Program-made: the position numbers and the translations under genes
Source: Galeopsis tetrahit
Taxonomy: Eukaryota; Streptophyta; Magnoliopsida; Lamiales; Lamiaceae
Direction: 5' to 3'
DNA length: 64,000 nucleotides
Assembly: GCA_963675135.1 (NCBI GenBank)
Contig: OY776119.1
Span: 39,245,198-39,309,197 of the forward strand
Notes under the pieces: model-generated
What the model was told of the DNA's origin: nothing
Seen by the model: only the letters and a program-made list of their open reading frames with translations
Databases searched by the model: none
In this document: positions 45,329 to 57,917 of the stretch, piece after piece
How the letters are laid out: every line of letters begins with the position of its first letter
Numbering within the stretch: position 1 is the first letter of the stretch

Positions 45329-45447
45329 GGGTGCGATCATACCAGCACTAATGCACCGGATCCCATCAGAACTCCGAAGTTAAGCGTGCTTGGGCGAGAG
45401 TAGTACTAGGATGGGTGACCCCCTGGGAAGTCCTCGTGTTGCACCCC
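45329..45447 (+). rRNA. 5S rRNA, copy 33
   Basis: Consensus gene; longest T-run in the spacer (unit 501 bp), like unit 36. Confidence 0.97.
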
Positions 45448-45829
45448 TTTTTGCCTCGCTTTGACGTTTTTCATTATCAATTTTTTTTTTTCCCCCCTCT
45501 TTTTCTTTTGACCTTCGAAAGGAGAATTATATTTTTCTTTTGCCCGACTCCCCTCTCGCACCTCACAAAAGGTTGGAGACGAGCGCGGGCCCACCAGGCA
45601 GTCGCGCCAGGACGGTTACGGTCGAAATCGATGTGCGTCATCGCGCGGGGTGCTAGAAATTCGTCCACAGAGGGAAATCCACGATGACCGAGGGGAAGCT
45701 CTCGAAAAGAGCCTCGCGTTGATATGCGGAGGCACGCGTAACTCAAAACGGGCCGAAAGTTAGACCCGTTTGAATTTTGAGTGCGCGCCCTAGGTTGTGC
45801 ATAAGTAAATTTATGAGCACAATCATGAC

Positions 45830-45948
45830 GGGTGCGATCATACCAGCACTAATGCACCGGATCCCATCAGAACTCCGAAGTTAAGCGTGCTTGTGCGAGA
45901 GTAGTACTAGGATGGGTGACCCCCTGGGAAGTCCTCGTGTTGCACCCC
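45830..45948 (+). rRNA. 5S rRNA, copy 34
   Basis: G65T (45894) and A at -2. Confidence 0.95.
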
Positions 45949-46329
45949 TTTTTGCCTCGCTTTGACGTTTTTCATTATCAATTTTTTTTTTCCCCCCTCT
46001 TTTTCTTTTGACCTTCGAAAGGAGAATTATATTTTTCTTTTGCCCGACTCCCCTCTCGCACCTCACAAAAGGTTGGAGACGAGCGCGGGCCCACCAGGCA
46101 GTCGCGCCAGGACGGTTACGGTCGAAATCGATGTGCGTCATCGCGCGGGGTGCTAGAAATTCGTCCACAGAGGGAAATCCACGATGACCGAGGGGAAGGT
46201 CTCGAAAAGAGCCTCGCGTTGATATGCGGAGGCACGCGTAACTCAAAACGGGCCGAAAGTTAGACCCGTTTGAATTTTGAGTGCGCGCCCTAGGTTGTGC
46301 ATAAGTAAATTTATGAGCACAATCATGTC

Positions 46330-46448
46330 GGGTGCGATCATACCAGCACTAATGCACCGGATCCCATCAGAACTCCGAAGTTAAGCGTGCTTGGGCGAGA
46401 GTAGTACTAGGATGGGTGACCCCCTGGGAAGTCCTCGTGTTGCACCCC
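46330..46448 (+). rRNA. 5S rRNA, copy 35
   Basis: Consensus gene. Confidence 0.97.
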
Positions 46449-46829
46449 TTTTTGCCTCGCTTTGACGTTTTTCATTATCAATTTTTTTTTTCCCCCCTCT
46501 TTTTCTTTTGACCTTCGAAAGGAGAATTATATTTTTCTTTTGCCCGACTCCCCTCTCGCACCTCACAAAAGGTTGGAGACGAGCGCGGGCCCACCAGGCA
46601 GTCGCGCCAGGACGGTTACGGTCGAAATCGATGTGCGTCATCGCGCGGGGTGCTAGAAATTCGTCCACAGAGGGAAATCCACGATGACCGAGGGGAAGCT
46701 CTCGAAAAGAGCCTCGCGTTGATATGCGGAGGCACGCGTAACTCAAAACGGGCCGAAAGTTAGACCCGTTTGAATTTTGAGTGCGCGCCCTAGGTTGTGC
46801 ATAAGTAAATTTATGAGCACAATCATGTC

Positions 46830-46948
46830 GGGTGCGATCATACCAGCACTAATGCACCGGATCCCATCAGAACTCCGAAGTTAAGCGTGCTTGGGCGAGA
46901 GTAGTACTAGGATGGGTGACCCCCTGGGAAGTCCTCGTGTTGCACCCC
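46830..46948 (+). rRNA. 5S rRNA, copy 36
   Basis: Consensus gene; unit 501 bp. Confidence 0.97.
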
Positions 46949-47330
46949 TTTTTGCCTCGCTTTGACGTTTTTCATTATCAATTTTTTTTTTTCCCCCCTC
47001 TTTTTCTTTTGACCTTCGAAAGGAGAATTATATTTTTCTTTTGCCCGACTCCCCTCTCGCACCTCACAAAAGGTTGGAGACGAGCGCGGGCCCACCAGGC
47101 AGTCGCGCCAGGACGGTTACGGTCGAAATCGATGTGCGTCATCGCGCGGGGTGCTAGAAATTCGTCCACAGAGGGAAATCCACGATGACCGAGGGGAAGC
47201 TCTCGAAAAGAGCCTCGCGTTGATATGCGGAGGCACGCGTAACTCAAAACGGGCCGAAAATTAGACCCGTTTGAATTTTGAGTGCGCGCCCTAGGTTGTG
47301 CATAAGTAAATTTATGAGCACAATCATGAC

Positions 47331-47449
47331 GGGTGCGATCATACCAGCACTAATGCACCGGATCCCATCAGAACTCCGAAGTTAAGCGTGCTTGGGCGAG
47401 AGTAGTACTAGGATGGGTGACCCCCTGGGAAGTCCTCGTGTTGCACCCC
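47331..47449 (+). rRNA. 5S rRNA, copy 37
   Basis: Consensus gene; A at -2. Last unit with the spacer variant aagctctcg. Confidence 0.96.
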
Positions 47450-47830
47450 TTTTTGCCTCGCTTTGACGTTTTTCATTATCAATTTTTTTTTTCCCCCCTC
47501 TTTTTCTTTTGACCTTCGAAAGGAGAATTATATTTTTCTTTTGCCCGACTCCCCTCTCGCACCTCACAAAAGGTTGGAGACGAGCGCGGGCCCACCAGGC
47601 AGTCGCGCCAGGACGGTTACGGTCGAAATCGATGTGCGTCATCGCGCGGGGTGCTAGAAATTCGTCCACAGAGGGAAATCCACGATGACCGAGGGGAAGC
47701 TCTCGAAAAGAGCCTCGCGTTGATATGCGGAGGCACGCGTAACTCAAAACGGGCCGAAAGTTAGACCCGTTTGAATTTTGAGTGCGCGCCCTAGGTTGTG
47801 CATAAGTAAATTTATGAGCACAATCATGTC

Positions 47831-47949
47831 GGGTGCGATCATACCAGCACTAATGCACCGGATCCCATCAGAACTCCGAAGTTAAGCGTGCTTGGGCGAG
47901 AGTAGTACTAGGATGGGTGACCCCCTGGGAAGTCCTCGTCTTGCACCCC
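47831..47949 (+). rRNA. 5S rRNA, copy 38
   Basis: G110C (47940); short T- and C-runs (unit 497 bp). Confidence 0.95.
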
Positions 47950-48327
47950 TTTTTGCCTCGCTTTGACGTTTTTCATTATCAATTTTTTTTCCCCCTCTTT
48001 TTCTTTTGACCTTCGAAAGGAGAATTATATTTTTCTTTTGCCCGACTCCCCTCTCGCACCTCACAAAAGGTTGGAGACGAGCGCGGGCCCACCAGGCAGT
48101 CGCGCCAGGACGGTTACGGTCGAAATCGATGTGCGTCATCGCGCGGGGTGCTAGAAATTCGTCCACAGAGGGAAATCCACGATGACCGAGGGGAAGGTCT
48201 CGAAAAGAGCCTCGCGTTGATATGCGGAGGCACGCGTAACTCAAAACGGGCCGAAAGTTAGACCCGTTTGAATTTTGAGTGCGCGCCCTAGGTTGTGCAT
48301 AAGTAAATTTATGAGCACAATCATGTC

Positions 48328-48446
48328 GGGTGCGATCATACCAGCACTAATGCACCGGATCCCATCAGAACTCCGAAGTTAAGCGTGCTTGGGCGAGAGT
48401 AGTACTAGGATGGGTGACCCCCTGGGATGTCCTCGTGTTGCACCCC
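48328..48446 (+). rRNA. 5S rRNA, copy 39
   Basis: A101T (48428); spacer carries gacagagg and gatattcgg, shared with units 48 and 52. Confidence 0.95.
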
Positions 48447-48826
48447 TTTTTGCCTCGCTTTGACGTTTTTCATTATCAATTTTTTTTTCCCCCCTCTTTT
48501 TCTTTTGACCTTCGAAAGGAGAATTATATTTTTCTTTTGCCCGACTCCCCTCTCGCACCTCACAAAAAGTTGGAGACGAGCGCGGGCCCACCAGGCAGTC
48601 GCGCCAGGACGGTTACGGTCGAAATCGATGTGCGTCATCGCGCGGGGTGCTAGAAATTCGTCCACAGAGGGAAATCCACGATGACAGAGGGGAAGGTCTC
48701 GAAAAGAGCCTCGCGTTGATATTCGGAGGCACGCGTAACTCAAAACGGGCCGAAAGTTAGACCCGTTTGAATTTTGAGTGCGCGCCCTAGGTTGTGCATA
48801 AGTAAATTTATGAGCACAATCATGTC

Positions 48827-48945
48827 GGGTGCGATCATACCAGCACTAATGCACCGGATCCCATCAGAACTCCGAAGTTAAGCGTGCTTGGGCGAGAGTA
48901 GTACTAGGATGGGTGACCCCCTGGGAAGTCCTCGTGTTGCACCCC
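48827..48945 (+). rRNA. 5S rRNA, copy 40
   Basis: Consensus gene; spacer T to C at 49159. Confidence 0.97.
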
Positions 48946-49324
48946 TTTTTGCCTCGCTTTGACGTTTTTCATTATCAATTTTTTTTTCCCCCTCTTTTTC
49001 TTTTGACCTTCGAAAGGAGAATTATATTTTTCTTTTGCCCGACTCCCCTCTCGCACCTCACAAAAAGTTGGAGACGAGCGCGGGCCCACCAGGCAGTCGC
49101 GCCAGGACGGTTACGGTCGAAATCGATGTGCGTCATCGCGCGGGGTGCTAGAAATTCGCCCACAGAGGGAAATCCACGATGACCGAGGGGAAGGTCTCGA
49201 AAAGAGCCTCGCGTTGATATGCGGAGGCACGCGTAACTCAAAACGGGCCGAAAGTTAGACCCGTTTGAATTTTGAGTGCGCGCCCTAGGTTGTGCATAAG
49301 TAAATTTATGAGCACAATCATGTT

Positions 49325-49443
49325 GGGTGCGATCATACCAGCACTAATGCACCGGATCCCATCAGAACTCCGAAGTTAAGCGTGCTTGGGCGAGAGTAGT
49401 ACTAGGATGGGTGACCCCCTGGGAAGTCCTCGTGTTGCACCCC
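49325..49443 (+). rRNA. 5S rRNA, copy 41
   Basis: Consensus gene, but T at -1 (49324) where all other copies have C. Confidence 0.96.
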
Positions 49444-49823
49444 TTTTTGCCTCGCTTTGACGTTTTTCATTATCAATTTTTTTTTCCCCCCTCTTTTTCT
49501 TTTGACCTTCGAAAGGAGAATTATATTTTTCTTTTGCCCGACTCCCCTCTCGCACCTCACAAAAAGTTGGAGACGAGCGCGGGCCCACCAGGCAGTCGCG
49601 CCAGGACGGTTACGGTCGAAATCGATGTGCGTCATCGCGCGGGGTGCTAGAAATTCGTCCACAGAGGGAAATCAACGATGACCGAGGGGAAGGTCTCGAA
49701 AAGAGCCTCGCGTTGATATGTGGAGGCACGCGTAACTCAAAACGGGCCGAAAGTTAGACCCGTTTGAATTTTGAGTGCGCGCCCTAGGTTGTGCATAAGT
49801 AAATTTATGAGCACAATCATGTC

Positions 49824-49942
49824 GGGTGCGATCATACCAGCACTAATGCACCGGATCCCATCAGAACTCCGAAGTTAAGCGTGCTTGGGCGAGAGTAGTA
49901 CTAGGATGGGTGACCCCCTGGGAAGTCCTCGTGTTGCACCCC
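49824..49942 (+). rRNA. 5S rRNA, copy 42
   Basis: Consensus gene. Confidence 0.97.
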
Positions 49943-50323
49943 TTTTTGCCTCGCTTTGACGTTTTTCATTATCAATTTTTTTTTTCCCCCCTCTTTTTCT
50001 TTTGACCTTCGAAAGGAGAATTATATTTTTCTTTTGCCCGACTCCCCTCTCGCACCTCACAAAAGGTTGGAGACGAGCGCGGGCCCACCAGGCAGTCGCG
50101 CCAGGACGGTTACGGTCGAAATCGATGTGCGTCATCGCGCGGGGTGCTAGAAATTCGTCCACAGAGGGAAATCCACGATGACCGAGGGGAAGGTCTCGAA
50201 AAGAGCCTCGCGTTGATATGCGGAGGCACGCGTAACTCAAAACGGGCCGAAAGTTAGACCCGTTTGAATTTTGAGTGCGCGCCCTAGGTTGTGCATAAGT
50301 AAATTTATGAGCACAATCATGTC

Positions 50324-50442
50324 GGGTGCGATCATACCAGCACTAATGCACCGGATCCCATCAGAACTCCGAAGTTAAGCGTGCTTGGGCGACAGTAGTA
50401 CTAGGATGGGTGACCCCCTGGGAAGTCCTCGTGTTGCACCCC
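50324..50442 (+). rRNA. 5S rRNA, copy 43
   Basis: G70C (50393), in the intermediate element. Confidence 0.95.
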
Positions 50443-50823
50443 TTTTTGCCTCGCTTTGACGTTTTTCATTATCAATTTTTTTTTTCCCCCCTCTTTTTCT
50501 TTTGACCTTCGAAAGGAGAATTATATTTTTCTTTTGCCCGACTCCCCTCTCGCACCTCACAAAAGGTTGGAGACGAGCGCGGGCCCACCAGGCAGTCGCG
50601 CCAGGACGGTTACGGTCGAAATCGATGTGCGTCATCGCGCGGGGTGCTAGAAATTCGTCCACAGAGGGAAATCCACGATGACCGAGGGGAAGGTCTCGAA
50701 AAGAGCCTCGCGTTGATATGCGGAGGCACGCGTAACTCAAAACGGGCCGAAAGTTAGACCCGTTTGAATTTTGAGTGCGCGCCCTAGGTTGTGCATAAGT
50801 AAATTTATGAGCACAATCATGTC

Positions 50824-50942
50824 GGGTGCGATCATACCAGCACTAATGCACCGGATCTCATCAGAACTCCGAAGTTAAGCGTGCTTGGGCGAGAGTAGTA
50901 CTAGGATGGGTGACCCCCTGGGAAGTCCTCGTGTTGCACCCC
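50824..50942 (+). rRNA. 5S rRNA, copy 44
   Basis: C35T (50858), as in copy 30. Confidence 0.96.
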
Positions 50943-51321
50943 TTTTTGCCTCGCTTTGACGTTTTTCATTATCAATTTTTTTTTCCCCCTCTTTTTCTTT
51001 TGACCTTCGAAAGGAGAATTATATTTTTCTTTTGCCCGACTCCCCTCTCGCACCTCACAAAAGGTTGGAGACGAGCGCGGGCCCACCAGGCAGTCGCGCC
51101 AGGACGGTTACGGTCGAAATCGATGTGCGTCATCGCGCGGGGTGCTAGAAATTCGTCCACAGAGGGAAATCCACGATGACCGAGGGGAAGGTCTCGAAAA
51201 GAGCCTCGCGTTGATATGCGGAGGCACGCGTAACTCAAAACGGGCCGAAAGTTAGACCCGTTTGAATTTTGAGTGCGCGCCCTAGGTTGTGCATAAGTAA
51301 ATTTATGAGCACAATCATGTC

Positions 51322-51440
51322 GGGTGCGATCATACCAGCACTAATGCACCGGATCCCATCAGAACTCCGAAGTTAAGCGTGCTTGGGCGAGAGTAGTACT
51401 AGGATGGGTGACCCCCTGGGATGTCCTCGTGTTGCACCCC
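51322..51440 (+). rRNA. 5S rRNA, copy 45
   Basis: A101T (51422), but with an ordinary spacer, unlike copies 39 and 48. Confidence 0.96.
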
Positions 51441-51820
51441 TTTTTGCCTCGCTTTGACGTTTTTCATTATCAATTTTTTTTTCCCCCCTCTTTTTCTTTT
51501 GACCTTCGAAAGGAGAATTATATTTTTCTTTTGCCCGACTCCCCTCTCGCACCTCACAAAAGGTTGGAGACGAGCGCGGGCCCACCAGGCAGTCGCGCCA
51601 GGACGGTTACGGTCGAAATCGATGTGCGTCATCGCGCGGGGTGCTAGAAATTCGTCCACAGAGGGAAATCCACGATGACCGAGGGGAAGGTCTCGAAAAG
51701 AGCCTCGCGTTGATATGCGGAGGCACGCGTAACTCAAAACGGGCCGAAAGTTAGACCCGTTTGAATTTTGAGTGCGCGCCCTAGGTTGTGCATAAGTAAA
51801 TTTATGAGCACAATCATGTC

Positions 51821-51939
51821 GGGTGCGATCATACCAGCACTAATGCACCGGATCCCATCAGAACTCCGAAGTTAAGCGTGCTTGGGCGAGAGTAGTACTA
51901 GGATGGGTGACCCCCTAGGAAGTCCTCGTGTTGCACCCC
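51821..51939 (+). rRNA. 5S rRNA, copy 46
   Basis: G97A (51917), last base of the C box. Confidence 0.96.
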
Positions 51940-52320
51940 TTTTTGCCTCGCTTTGACGTTTTTCATTATCAATTTTTTTTTTCCCCCCTCTTTTTCTTTT
52001 GACCTTCGAAAGGAGAATTATATTTTTCTTTTGCCCGACTCCCCTCTCGCACCTCACAAAAGGTTGGAGACGAGCGCGGGCCCACCAGGCAGTCGCGCCA
52101 GGACGGTTACGGTCGAAATCGATGTGCGTCATCGCGCGGGGTGCTAGAAATTCGTCCACAGAGGGAAATCCACGATGACCGAGGGGAAGGTCTCGAAAAG
52201 AGCCTCGCGTTGATATGCGGAGGCACGCGTAACTCAAAACGGGCCGAAAGTTAGACCCGTTTGAATTTTGAGTGCGCGCCCTAGGTTGTGCATAAGTAAA
52301 TTTATGAGCACAATCATGTC

Positions 52321-52439
52321 GGGTGCGATCATACCAGCACTAATGCACCGGATCCCATCAGAACTCCGAAGTTAAGCGTGCTTGGGCGAGAGTAGTACTA
52401 GGATGGGTGACCCCCTGGGAAGTCCTCGTGTTGCACCCC
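52321..52439 (+). rRNA. 5S rRNA, copy 47
   Basis: Consensus gene. Confidence 0.97.
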
Positions 52440-52818
52440 TTTTTGCCTCGCTTTGACGTTTTTCATTATCAATTTTTTTTTCCCCCTCTTTTTCTTTTGA
52501 CCTTCGAAAGGAGAATTATATTTTTCTTTTGCCCGACTCCCCTCTCGCACCTCACAAAAGGTTGGAGACGAGCGCGGGCCCACCAGGCAGTCGCGCCAGG
52601 ACGGTTACGGTCGAAATCGATGTGCGTCATCGCGCGGGGTGCTAGAAATTCGTCCACAGAGGGAAATCCACGATGACCGAGGGGAAGGTCTCGAAAAGAG
52701 CCTCGCGTTGATATGCGGAGGCACGCGTAACTCAAAACGGGCCGAAAGTTAGACCCGTTTGAATTTTGAGTGCGCGCCCTAGGTTGTGCATAAGTAAATT
52801 TATGAGCACAATCATGTC

Positions 52819-52937
52819 GGGTGCGATCATACCAGCACTAATGCACCGGATCCCATCAGAACTCCGAAGTTAAGCGTGCTTGGGCGAGAGTAGTACTAGG
52901 ATGGGTGACCCCCTGGGATGTCCTCGTGTTGCACCCC
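52819..52937 (+). rRNA. 5S rRNA, copy 48
   Basis: A101T (52919); spacer variants as in unit 39. Confidence 0.95.
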
Positions 52938-53318
52938 TTTTTGCCTCGCTTTGACGTTTTTCATTATCAATTTTTTTTTTCCCCCCTCTTTTTCTTTTGA
53001 CCTTCGAAAGGAGAATTATATTTTTCTTTTGCCCGACTCCCCTCTCGCACCTCACAAAAAGTTGGAGACGAGCGCGGGCCCACCAGGCAGTCGCGCCAGG
53101 ACGGTTACGGTCGAAATCGATGTGCGTCATCGCGCGGGGTGCTAGAAATTCGTCCACAGAGGGAAATCCACGATGACAGAGGGGAAGGTCTCGAAAAGAG
53201 CCTCGCGTTGATATTCGGAGGCACGCGTAACTCAAAACGGGCCGAAAGTTAGACCCGTTTGAATTTTGAGTGCGCGCCCTAGGTTGTGCATAAGTAAATT
53301 TATGAGCACAATCATGTC

Positions 53319-53437
53319 GGGTGCGATCATACCAGCACTAATGCACCGGATCCCATCAGAACTCCGAAGTTAAGCGTGCTTGGGCGAGAGTAGTACTAGG
53401 ATGGGTGACCCCCTGGGAAGTCCTCGTGTTGCACCCC
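53319..53437 (+). rRNA. 5S rRNA, copy 49
   Basis: Consensus gene. Confidence 0.97.
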
Positions 53438-53818
53438 TTTTTGCCTCGCTTTGACGTTTTTCATTATCAATTTTTTTTTTCCCCCCTCTTTTTCTTTTGA
53501 CCTTCGAAAGGAGAATTATATTTTTCTTTTGCCCGACTCCCCTCTCGCACCTCACAAAAGGTTGGAGACGAGCGCGGGCCCACCAGGCAGTCGCGCCAGG
53601 ACGGTTACGGTCGAAATCGATGTGCGTCATCGCGCGGGGTGCTAGAAATTCGTCCACAGAGGGAAATCCACGATGACCGAGGGGAAGGTCTCGAAAAGAG
53701 CCTCGCGTTGATATGCGGAGGCACGCGTAACTCAAAACGGGCCGAAAGTTAGACCCGTTTGAATTTTGAGTGCGCGCCCTAGGTTGTGCATAAGTAAATT
53801 TATGAGCACAATCATGTC

Positions 53819-53937
53819 GGGTGCGATCATACCAGCACTAATGCACCGGATCCCATCAGAACTCCGAAGTTAAGCGTGCTTGGGCGAGAGTAGTACTAGG
53901 ATGGGTGACCCCCTGGGAAGTCCTCGTGTTGCACCCC
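53819..53937 (+). rRNA. 5S rRNA, copy 50
   Basis: Consensus gene; unit 497 bp. Confidence 0.97.
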
Positions 53938-54315
53938 TTTTTGCCTCGCTTTGACGTTTTTCATTATCAATTTTTTTTCCCCCTCTTTTTCTTTTGACCT
54001 TCGAAAGGAGAATTATATTTTTCTTTTGCCCGACTCCCCTCTCGCACCTCACAAAAGGTTGGAGACGAGCGCGGGCCCACCAGGCAGTCGCGCCAGGACG
54101 GTTACGGTCGAAATCGATGTGCGTCATCGCGCGGGGTGCTAGAAATTCGTCCACAGAGGGAAATCCACGATGACCGAGGGGAAGGTCTCGAAAAGAGCCT
54201 CGCGTTGATATGCGGAGGCACGCGTAACTCAAAACGGGCCGAAAGTTAGACCCGTTTGAATTTTGAGTGCGCGCCCTAGGTTGTGCATAAGTAAATTTAT
54301 GAGCACAATCATGTC

Positions 54316-54434
54316 GGGTGCGTTCATACCAGCACTAATGCACCGGATCCCATCAGAACTCCGAAGTTAAGCGTGCTTGGGCGAGAGTAGTACTAGGATG
54401 GGTGACCCCCTGGGAAGTCCTCGTGTTGCACCCC
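54316..54434 (+). rRNA. 5S rRNA, copy 51
   Basis: A8T (54323), next to helix I; six-T run (unit 496 bp). Confidence 0.95.
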
Positions 54435-54811
54435 TTTTTGCCTCGCTTTGACGTTTTTCATTATCAATTTTTTCCCCCCTCTTTTTCTTTTGACCTTCGA
54501 AAGGAGAATTATATTTTTCTTTTGCCCGACTCCCCTCTCGCACCTCACAAAAAGTTGGAGACGAGCGCGGGCCCACCAGGCAGTCGCGCCAGGACGGTTA
54601 CGGTCGAAATCGATGTGCGTCATCGCGCGGGGTGCTAGAAATTCGTCCACAGAGGGAAATCCACGATGACCGAGGGGAAGGTCTCGAAAAGAGCCTCGCG
54701 TTGATATGCGGAGGCACGCGTAACTCAAAACGGGCCGAAAGTTAGACCCGTTTGAATTTTGAGTGCGCGCCCTAGGTTGTGCATAAGTAAATTTATGAGC
54801 ACAATCATGTC

Positions 54812-54930
54812 GGGTGCGATCATACCAGCACTAATGCACCGGATCCCATCAGAACTCCGAAGTTAAGCGTGCTTGGGCGAGAGTAGTACTAGGATTGGTG
54901 ACCCCCTGGGAAGTCCTCGTGTTGCACCCC
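54812..54930 (+). rRNA. 5S rRNA, copy 52
   Basis: G85T (54896), in the C box; spacer variants as in units 39 and 48. Confidence 0.95.
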
Positions 54931-55311
54931 TTTTTGCCTCGCTTTGACGTTTTTCATTATCAATTTTTTTTTTCCCCCCTCTTTTTCTTTTGACCTTCGA
55001 AAGGAGAATTATATTTTTCTTTTGCCCGACTCCCCTCTCGCACCTCACAAAAAGTTGGAGACGAGCGCGGGCCCACCAGGCAGTCGCGCCAGGACGGTTA
55101 CGGTCGAAATCGATGTGCGTCATCGCGCGGGGTGCTAGAAATTCGTCCACAGAGGGAAATCCACGATGACAGAGGGGAAGGTCTCGAAAAGAGCCTCGCG
55201 TTGATATTCGGAGGCACGCGTAACTCAAAACGGGCCGAAAGTTAGACCCGTTTGAATTTTGAGTGCGCGCCCTAGGTTGTGCATAAGTAAATTTATGAGC
55301 ACAATCATGTC

Positions 55312-55430
55312 GGGTGCGATCATACCAGCACTAATGCACCGGATCCCATCAGAACTCCGAAGTTAAGCGTGCTTGGGCGAGAGTAGTACTAGGATGGGTG
55401 ACCCCCTGGGAAGTCCTCGTGTTGCACCCC
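55312..55430 (+). rRNA. 5S rRNA, copy 53
   Basis: Consensus gene. Confidence 0.97.
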
Positions 55431-55811
55431 TTTTTGCCTCGCTTTGACGTTTTTCATTATCAATTTTTTTTTTCCCCCCTCTTTTTCTTTTGACCTTCGA
55501 AAGGAGAATTATATTTTTCTTTTGCCCGACTCCCCTCTCGCACCTCACAAAAGGTTGGAGACGAGCGCGGGCCCACCAGGCAGTCGCGCCAGGACGGTTA
55601 CGGTCGAAATCGATGTGCGTCATCGCGCGGGGTGCTAGAAATTCGTCCACAGAGGGAAATCCACGATGACCGAGGGGAAGGTCTCGAAAAGAGCCTCGCG
55701 TTGATATGCGGAGGCACGCGTAACTCAAAACGGGCCGAAAGTTAGACCCGTTTGAATTTTGAGTGCGCGCCCTAGGTTGTGCATAAGTAAATTTATGAGC
55801 ACAATCATGTC

Positions 55812-55930
55812 GGGTGCGATCATACCAGCACTAATGCACCGGATCCCATCAGAACTCCGAAGTTAAGCGTGCTTGGGCGAGAGTAGTACTAGGATGGGTG
55901 ACCCCCTGGGAAGTCCTCGTGTTGCACCCC
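55812..55930 (+). rRNA. 5S rRNA, copy 54
   Basis: Consensus gene. Confidence 0.97.
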
Positions 55931-56309
55931 TTTTTGCCTCGCTTTGACGTTTTTCATTATCAATTTTTTTTTCCCCCTCTTTTTCTTTTGACCTTCGAAA
56001 GGAGAATTATATTTTTCTTTTGCCCGACTCCCCTCTCGCACCTCACAAAAGGTTGGAGACGAGCGCGGGCCCACCAGGCAGTCGCGCCAGGACGGTTACG
56101 GTCGAAATCGATGTGCGTCATCGCGCGGGGTGCTAGAAATTCGTCCACAGAGGGAAATCCACGATGACCGAGGGGAAGGTCTCGAAAAGAGCCTCGCGTT
56201 GATATGCGGAGGCACGCGTAACTCAAAACGGGCCGAAAGTTAGACCCGTTTGAATTTTGAGTGCGCGCCCTAGGTTGTGCATAAGTAAATTTATGAGCAC
56301 AATCATGTC

Positions 56310-56428
56310 GGGTGCGTTCATACCAGCACTAATGCACCGGATCCCATCAGAACTCCGAAGTTAAGCGTGCTTGGGCGAGAGTAGTACTAGGATGGGTGAC
56401 CCCCTGGGAAGTCCTCGTGTTGCACCCC
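56310..56428 (+). rRNA. 5S rRNA, copy 55
   Basis: A8T (56317); six-T run, as in copies 51 and 57. Confidence 0.95.
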
Positions 56429-56805
56429 TTTTTGCCTCGCTTTGACGTTTTTCATTATCAATTTTTTCCCCCCTCTTTTTCTTTTGACCTTCGAAAGGAG
56501 AATTATATTTTTCTTTTGCCCGACTCCCCTCTCGCACCTCACAAAAAGTTGGAGACGAGCGCGGGCCCACCAGGCAGTCGCGCCAGGACGGTTACGGTCG
56601 AAATCGATGTGCGTCATCGCGCGGGGTGCTAGAAATTCGTCCACAGAGGGAAATCCACGATGACCGAGGGGAAGGTCTCGAAAAGAGCCTCGCGTTGATA
56701 TGCGGAGGCACGCGTAACTCAAAACGGGCCGAAAGTTAGACCCGTTTGAATTTTGAGTGCGCGCCCTAGGTTGTGCATAAGTAAATTTATGAGCACAATC
56801 ATGTC

Positions 56806-56924
56806 GGGTGCGATCATACCAGCACTAATGCACCGGATCCCATCAGAACTCCGAAGTTAAGCGTGCTTGGGCGAGAGTAGTACTAGGATGGGTGACCCCC
56901 TGGGAAGTCCTCGTGTTGCACCCC
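56806..56924 (+). rRNA. 5S rRNA, copy 56
   Basis: Consensus gene; seven-T run. Confidence 0.97.
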
Positions 56925-57302
56925 TTTTTGCCTCGCTTTGACGTTTTTCATTATCAATTTTTTTCCCCCCTCTTTTTCTTTTGACCTTCGAAAGGAGAAT
57001 TATATTTTTCTTTTGCCCGACTCCCCTCTCGCACCTCACAAAAGGTTGGAGACGAGCGCGGGCCCACCAGGCAGTCGCGCCAGGACGGTTACGGTCGAAA
57101 TCGATGTGCGTCATCGCGCGGGGTGCTAGAAATTCGTCCACAGAGGGAAATCCACGATGACCGAGGGGAAGGTCTCGAAAAGAGCCTCGCGTTGATATGC
57201 GGAGGCACGCGTAACTCAAAACGGGCCGAAAGTTAGACCCGTTTGAATTTTGAGTGCGCGCCCTAGGTTGTGCATAAGTAAATTTATGAGCACAATCATG
57301 TC

Positions 57303-57421
57303 GGGTGCGTTCATACCAGCACTAATGCACCGGATCCCATCAGAACTCCGAAGTTAAGCGTGCTTGGGCGAGAGTAGTACTAGGATGGGTGACCCCCTGG
57401 GAAGTCCTCGTGTTGCACCCC
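57303..57421 (+). rRNA. 5S rRNA, copy 57
   Basis: A8T (57310); six-T run. Confidence 0.95.
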
Positions 57422-57798
57422 TTTTTGCCTCGCTTTGACGTTTTTCATTATCAATTTTTTCCCCCCTCTTTTTCTTTTGACCTTCGAAAGGAGAATTATA
57501 TTTTTCTTTTGCCCGACTCCCCTCTCGCACCTCACAAAAAGTTGGAGACGAGCGCGGGCCCACCAGGCAGTCGCGCCAGGACGGTTACGGTCGAAATCGA
57601 TGTGCGTCATCGCGCGGGGTGCTAGAAATTCGTCCACAGAGGGAAATCCACGATGACCGAGGGGAAGGTCTCGAAAAGAGCCTCGCGTTGATATGCGGAG
57701 GCACGCGTAACTCAAAACGGGCCGAAAGTTAGACCCGTTTGAATTTTGAGTGCGCGCCCTAGGTTGTGCATAAGTAAATTTATGAGCACAATCATGTC

Positions 57799-57917
57799 GG
57801 GTGCGATCATACCAGCACTAATGCACCGGATCCCATCAGAACTCCGAAGTTAAGCGTGCTTGGGCGAGAGTAGTACTAGGATGGGTGACCCCCTGGGAAG
57901 TCCTCGTGTTGCACCCC
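57799..57917 (+). rRNA. 5S rRNA, copy 58
   Basis: Consensus gene; seven-T run; spacer ccatagaggg. Confidence 0.97.
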
